Source: Defluviitaleaceae bacterium (GTDB lineage: Bacteria > Bacillota > Clostridia > Lachnospirales > WRAA01). From it: DNA of 8,321 nucleotides. A program made the translations under genes and the position numbers. Positions 5,743 to 8,321 of the stretch are shown piece by piece. The notes beneath the pieces are model-generated. The model did not search any database, was not told the DNA's origin, and saw only the letters and a program-made list of their open reading frames with translations. The DNA lies in the NCBI GenBank assembly GCA_009780445.1, contig WRAA01000078.1, positions 1 through 8,321 of the forward strand. Direction: 5' to 3'. Position 1 is the first letter of the stretch. Every line of letters starts with the position of its first letter.

Positions 5743-5771
5743 ATTATAGCCCGGATCCTATAACTTGACAA
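5743..5771 (-). promoter_or_regulatory. Promoter of the transketolase operon
   Basis: On the minus strand TTGTCA (5766-5771, 5 of 6) and TATAAT (5743-5748, 6 of 6) are exactly 17 nt apart, a near-ideal sigma-A promoter. Transcription would start near 5736, about 30 nt before the ATG. The -35 box lies over that of the opposing pyrG promoter. Confidence 0.8.
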
Positions 5772-5793
5772 GCTTCCCGCGTAATACTATACT
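5765..5793 (+). promoter_or_regulatory. Promoter of pyrG-dapB
   Basis: TTGACA (5765-5770, 6 of 6) and TATACT (5788-5793, 5 of 6) with 17 nt spacing. Transcription would begin near 5800, leaving a leader of about 34 nt. The leader shows no run of G at the start and no terminator hairpin, so the reiterative-transcription attenuation known for Bacillus pyrG is not evident. Confidence 0.78.
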
Positions 5794-5823
5794 ATAGCAT
5801 AAGCATCAATTTCGACAACACAT

Positions 5824-5828
5824 GGGGG
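5824..5828 (+). promoter_or_regulatory. Ribosome binding site deciding the pyrG start
   Basis: GGGGG lies 5 nt before the ATG at 5834. The in-frame ATG at 5822 overlaps this site and has no Shine-Dalgarno sequence before it, so 5834 is taken as the start. Confidence 0.6.
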
Positions 5829-5833
5829 TACGT

Positions 5834-7444
5834 ATGCAAACTAAGTATATTTTCATAACCGGCGGCGTCGCCTCGGGGCTTGGCAAGGGTGTCACCGCCG
5901 CGTCTCACGGGCGTTTGCTAAAGGCTCGCGGCTACACCGTAACGATCAACAAGTTCGACCCGTACATAAATATCGACCCGGGAACAATGAGCCCGTACCA
6001 GCACGGCGAAGTATTCGTGACAGATGACGGCGGCCAGACGGATCTCGACATCGGCCATTACGAACGTTTCATAGACGAAAGCCTCAGCATCAACTCCAAC
6101 ACCACCGCGGGCAAGATCTACTGGTCGGTGCTTACGCAGGAGAGGGACGGCTTCTATAACGGCAAGACCGTCCAGGTCATCCCGCACATCACCGACAGCA
6201 TCCAGAGCCGCATATTCAAGGCGGCCGAAACTTCGGGCGCGCAGATAGTCATTACCGAAGTGGGCGGAACCGTGGGCGATATCGAGAGCCTGCCGTTTCT
6301 CGAGGCCATCCGCCAATTCCGCCACGAAGCCGGCCACGACAACGTGCTGTACGTCCACGTACCCCTCATCCCCCGCCTTTCCCGCTCCGACGAGCTAAAG
6401 ACCAAACCCGCGCAGCACTCGGTGAAGCAGCTGCTCTCCCTGGGCATCCAGCCCGACATCATCGTGTGCCGCACAGAACGCCCCCTGTCCGACGACATGC
6501 GCGACAAACTCGCGCTGTTCTGCAATGTCCGCCGCGAGTGTGTCATCCAGAACATCGACTGCGAGCTGATCTACGAAGTTCCCCTGCTCTTCGAGAAGGA
6601 AGGCTTCGCAAAAGTGGCTTGCGCAAAGCTTGGCATTGCGGACACCCCGCCGGACCTTGCGGCATGGGAGGGCATTATCGAGAACTGGCGCAAGATCTCC
6701 AAGACCGTAAACATCGCCCTTGTGGGCAAGTATGTGGAGCTGCACGACGCATACCTCTCCGTGACGGAATCCCTGCTGCACGCCGGGCTTGCCTGCGGCA
6801 CCCACATCAACATCAGCTGGATCGACGCAGAGAGCATCACGCCGGAAAACGCCGCCGAGATTCTGTGTGAGGCGCACGGCATGATCGTTCCCGGCGGATT
6901 CGGCGAGCGCGGCGTAGACGGTATGATCGCCGCCGTTGGTCACGCGCGCAGGCACAATCTGCCCACCTTCGGCATCTGCCTGGGTATGCAGTGTATGCTG
7001 ATCGAGTTCGCGCGGTCCGCCGCCGGCCTGCACGACGCGGCCAGCACCGAAACCGCCCCCGGCGAAGCCACCCACCTGTTCAGCGAGATCCCGCAGGACA
7101 CGGGCAGCACCATCGCGGGCGGCGCAATGCGCCTTGGCGCACACCCAATCAACCTTGGCGAAGGCACCGCCGCCGCACACGTATACTCCGCCGCGTCCGT
7201 TTCCGAACGCCACCGCCACAAGTACCGCTTCGACACCACCTACCGCGCGAAGCTTGAAGCGGCCGGCATGGTGTTCTCCGGCATCTCCGCCGACGGCGCG
7301 GTCGTGGAAATTGCCGAACTCCCCCACGGCGCCCACCCCTTCTTCCTGGGTGTGCAGTTCCACCCCGAGTTCAAGTCGCGCCCCAACAGACCCCACCCGC
7401 TGTTTAACGCCTTTATAAGTAAGGTTGCGCAAAGTTTACAGTAG
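5834..7444 (+). CDS. pyrG: CTP synthase (glutamine-hydrolysing)
   Basis: Makes CTP from UTP, ATP and glutamine, the last step of pyrimidine nucleotide synthesis, in the cytoplasm. The 536-aa product has the usual length. The synthetase domain (about 1-270) shows a P-loop-like GGVASGLGKG (10-19), FDPYINIDPGTMSPYQHGEVF (41-61), the Mg-binding Asp72 in DLDIGHYERF, and Glu142 in TEVGGTVGDIESLPFLEAIR. The class I glutaminase domain (about 292-536) has PGGFGERG, the nucleophile Cys382 in GICLGMQ, and His510/Glu512 in VQFHPEF. The start at 5834 gives MQTKYIFITGG, aligning with E. coli PyrG residue by residue; the ATG at 5822 would add four residues and lacks a ribosome binding site. One oddity is Gln68 (GGQTDLD) where bacterial enzymes normally have Glu (GAETDLD). 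dapB follows after 30 nt, so co-transcription is likely. Confidence 0.97.
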   Translation: MQTKYIFITGGVASGLGKGVTAASHGRLLKARGYTVTINKFDPYINIDPGTMSPYQHGEVFVTDDGGQTDLDIGHYERFIDESLSINSNTTAGKIYWSVLTQERDGFYNGKTVQVIPHITDSIQSRIFKAAETSGAQIVITEVGGTVGDIESLPFLEAIRQFRHEAGHDNVLYVHVPLIPRLSRSDELKTKPAQHSVKQLLSLGIQPDIIVCRTERPLSDDMRDKLALFCNVRRECVIQNIDCELIYEVPLLFEKEGFAKVACAKLGIADTPPDLAAWEGIIENWRKISKTVNIALVGKYVELHDAYLSVTESLLHAGLACGTHINISWIDAESITPENAAEILCEAHGMIVPGGFGERGVDGMIAAVGHARRHNLPTFGICLGMQCMLIEFARSAAGLHDAASTETAPGEATHLFSEIPQDTGSTIAGGAMRLGAHPINLGEGTAAAHVYSAASVSERHRHKYRFDTTYRAKLEAAGMVFSGISADGAVVEIAELPHGAHPFFLGVQFHPEFKSRPNRPHPLFNAFISKVAQSLQ

Positions 7445-7474
7445 CTGCAGTTACAGTTTACGGAGGTATCGCAT

Positions 7475-8233
7475 ATGGTAAGAATAATCCTCAGCGGCTA
7501 TTCAGGCAAGATGGGGCAGACTATACGGCGCATATGCGCCGAAAGTTCCGAGTTTGAGATCGTGGCCGGCATTGCCAGGGATGCGGACGATGTGCCCTTC
7601 CCCGCGTTCTCCCAAGCGTCGCAGTGCGATATCCCCGGAGATGTTATTATCGACTTCTCGAACGCGTCCGCTGTGCGGCAAATTCTGGACTATGCCGTGG
7701 ACACCGGCACGCCGGTCATAATCTGCACTACCGGCATTTCCGAGGAGGACAACGCCGCGATAACGGCCGCCGCCGGCAAGATCGCGGTGTTTCGCTCCGC
7801 AAACATGTCCCTTGGTGTGAACCTCCTTGCCCGGCTTATCAAGAAGGCCGCGGACGTGCTGTATGGCGCGGGCTTCGACATCGAGGTGCTGGAGAAGCAC
7901 CACAACCTAAAGGTGGACGCGCCCTCAGGCACTGCCCTGCTGCTTGCGGACGCGGCAAACGAACAGCTTGGCGGCAAGCTGAGTTATACCTATGACCGGA
8001 GCGGCCAACGCCGGCAGCGCGAACACAACGAGCTTGGCCTGCACGCCCTGCGCGGCGGCACCATCGTGGGGGAACACAGCGTGATCTTCGCCGGCGACGA
8101 CGAGGTTGTCGAGCTTAGCCACAGCGCGCACAGCAAGGCCGTATTCGCACGGGGCGCGGTGAAGGCCGCGGCCTTCCTCAAGGGCAAACCCGCCGGCCTG
8201 TACAGCATGTCCGACGTTTTAGAGTATGTATAA
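7475..8233 (+). CDS. dapB: 4-hydroxy-tetrahydrodipicolinate reductase
   Basis: Reduces 4-hydroxy-tetrahydrodipicolinate with NAD(P)H in the diaminopimelate/lysine pathway, supplying cell-wall cross-links and lysine. The 252-aa cytoplasmic protein matches the family length. It shows the N-terminal nucleotide-binding glycine motif SGYSGKMGQ (7-15), IIDFSN (58-63), CTTG (84-87), and SANMSLGVNLL (108-118). The catalytic signature EVLEKHHNLKVDAPSGTA runs through His142/His143 and Lys146, and LHALRGGTIVGEHSV (189-203) forms part of the substrate domain. ATG at 7475 has GGAGG 8 nt upstream. The gene follows pyrG by 30 nt with no terminator between them, so the two probably share the promoter at 5765. 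No other lysine gene is in the window. Confidence 0.97.
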   Translation: MVRIILSGYSGKMGQTIRRICAESSEFEIVAGIARDADDVPFPAFSQASQCDIPGDVIIDFSNASAVRQILDYAVDTGTPVIICTTGISEEDNAAITAAAGKIAVFRSANMSLGVNLLARLIKKAADVLYGAGFDIEVLEKHHNLKVDAPSGTALLLADAANEQLGGKLSYTYDRSGQRRQREHNELGLHALRGGTIVGEHSVIFAGDDEVVELSHSAHSKAVFARGAVKAAAFLKGKPAGLYSMSDVLEYV

Positions 8234-8267
8234 ACAAGTTCTTGATCGAAAAGCGGGTGAACATACT

Positions 8268-8321
8268 ATGATAGGTCTATGGATTGTATACATCATGCTA
8301 ATATCGCTGGGCAGCTGGTTC
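8268..8321 (+). CDS. Start of a membrane protein, cut by the window edge
   Basis: An open frame running off the window, reading MIGLWIVYIMLISLGSWF, which looks like the start of a hydrophobic transmembrane segment. GGGTGA (8255-8260) lies 7 nt before this ATG and supports it as start. An upstream in-frame ATG at 8226 overlaps the dapB stop (ATGTATAA) and would add 14 mostly polar residues, but has no clear ribosome binding site. No terminator separates it from dapB, so it may be the third gene of the operon. Too little is visible to name a family. Confidence 0.5.
   Translation, partial: MIGLWIVYIMLISLGSWF

Noticed and set aside
5800..5833. Pyrimidine attenuator of the Bacillus pyrG type
   Set aside because: The predicted transcript start has no GGGC and the short leader has no terminator hairpin.
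6395..7432. Open frame of 345 codons on the minus strand opposite pyrG
   Set aside because: It lies wholly antisense to unmistakable PyrG sequence, has Gly/Val/Ala-rich composition, and has no recognisable domain.

Overview
The window is moderately GC-rich bacterial chromosomal DNA from an organism that looks like a Firmicute of the Clostridia type. The reasons are strong AGGAGG-type ribosome binding sites about 7-9 nt before most starts, a transketolase split into two genes, uridine phosphorylase, PyrG and DapB of Gram-positive style, and a secreted protein ending in a copper-amine-oxidase-like 'stalk' domain. No genus can be named from the sequence. No rRNA, tRNA, CRISPR array, insertion sequence or phage gene was seen.

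Layout. (1) 1-1760, minus strand: uridine phosphorylase (udp) followed 14 nt later by a D-aminopeptidase of the DppA/M55 family, a small salvage operon for nucleosides and D-amino-acid peptides. (2) 1759-2367, minus strand: a 202-aa protein with a Gln/Ser/Asn-rich head and a conserved helical tail, ending in a clear intrinsic terminator and possibly read from a sigma-28/SigD-type promoter. (3) 2368-2700: a 333-nt divergent intergenic region with an AT-rich promoter block, a dyad repeat and a possible 19-codon leader ORF overlapped by a hairpin. (4) 2701-3825, plus strand: a secreted, very acidic 374-aa protein with DEAYEA repeats, a stalk-like domain and a poly-Glu tail. (5) 3843-3906: a perfect 29-bp inverted repeat acting as a bidirectional terminator between convergent genes. 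(6) 3911-5705, minus strand: the two halves of transketolase, one nucleotide apart. (7) 5706-5833: divergent promoters whose -35 boxes occupy the same seven base pairs. (8) 5834-8233, plus strand: CTP synthase (pyrG), dihydrodipicolinate reductase (dapB), then the first codons of a membrane protein cut by the window edge.

Most genes are central metabolism: transketolase makes pentose phosphates, PyrG makes CTP, Udp recovers ribose-1-phosphate and uracil, DapB makes the lysine/diaminopimelate precursor, and DppA may recycle D-amino-acid peptides. The least explained part is 2368-3906: an uncharacterised secreted acidic protein, its structured leader, and the unusually long terminator hairpin behind it.
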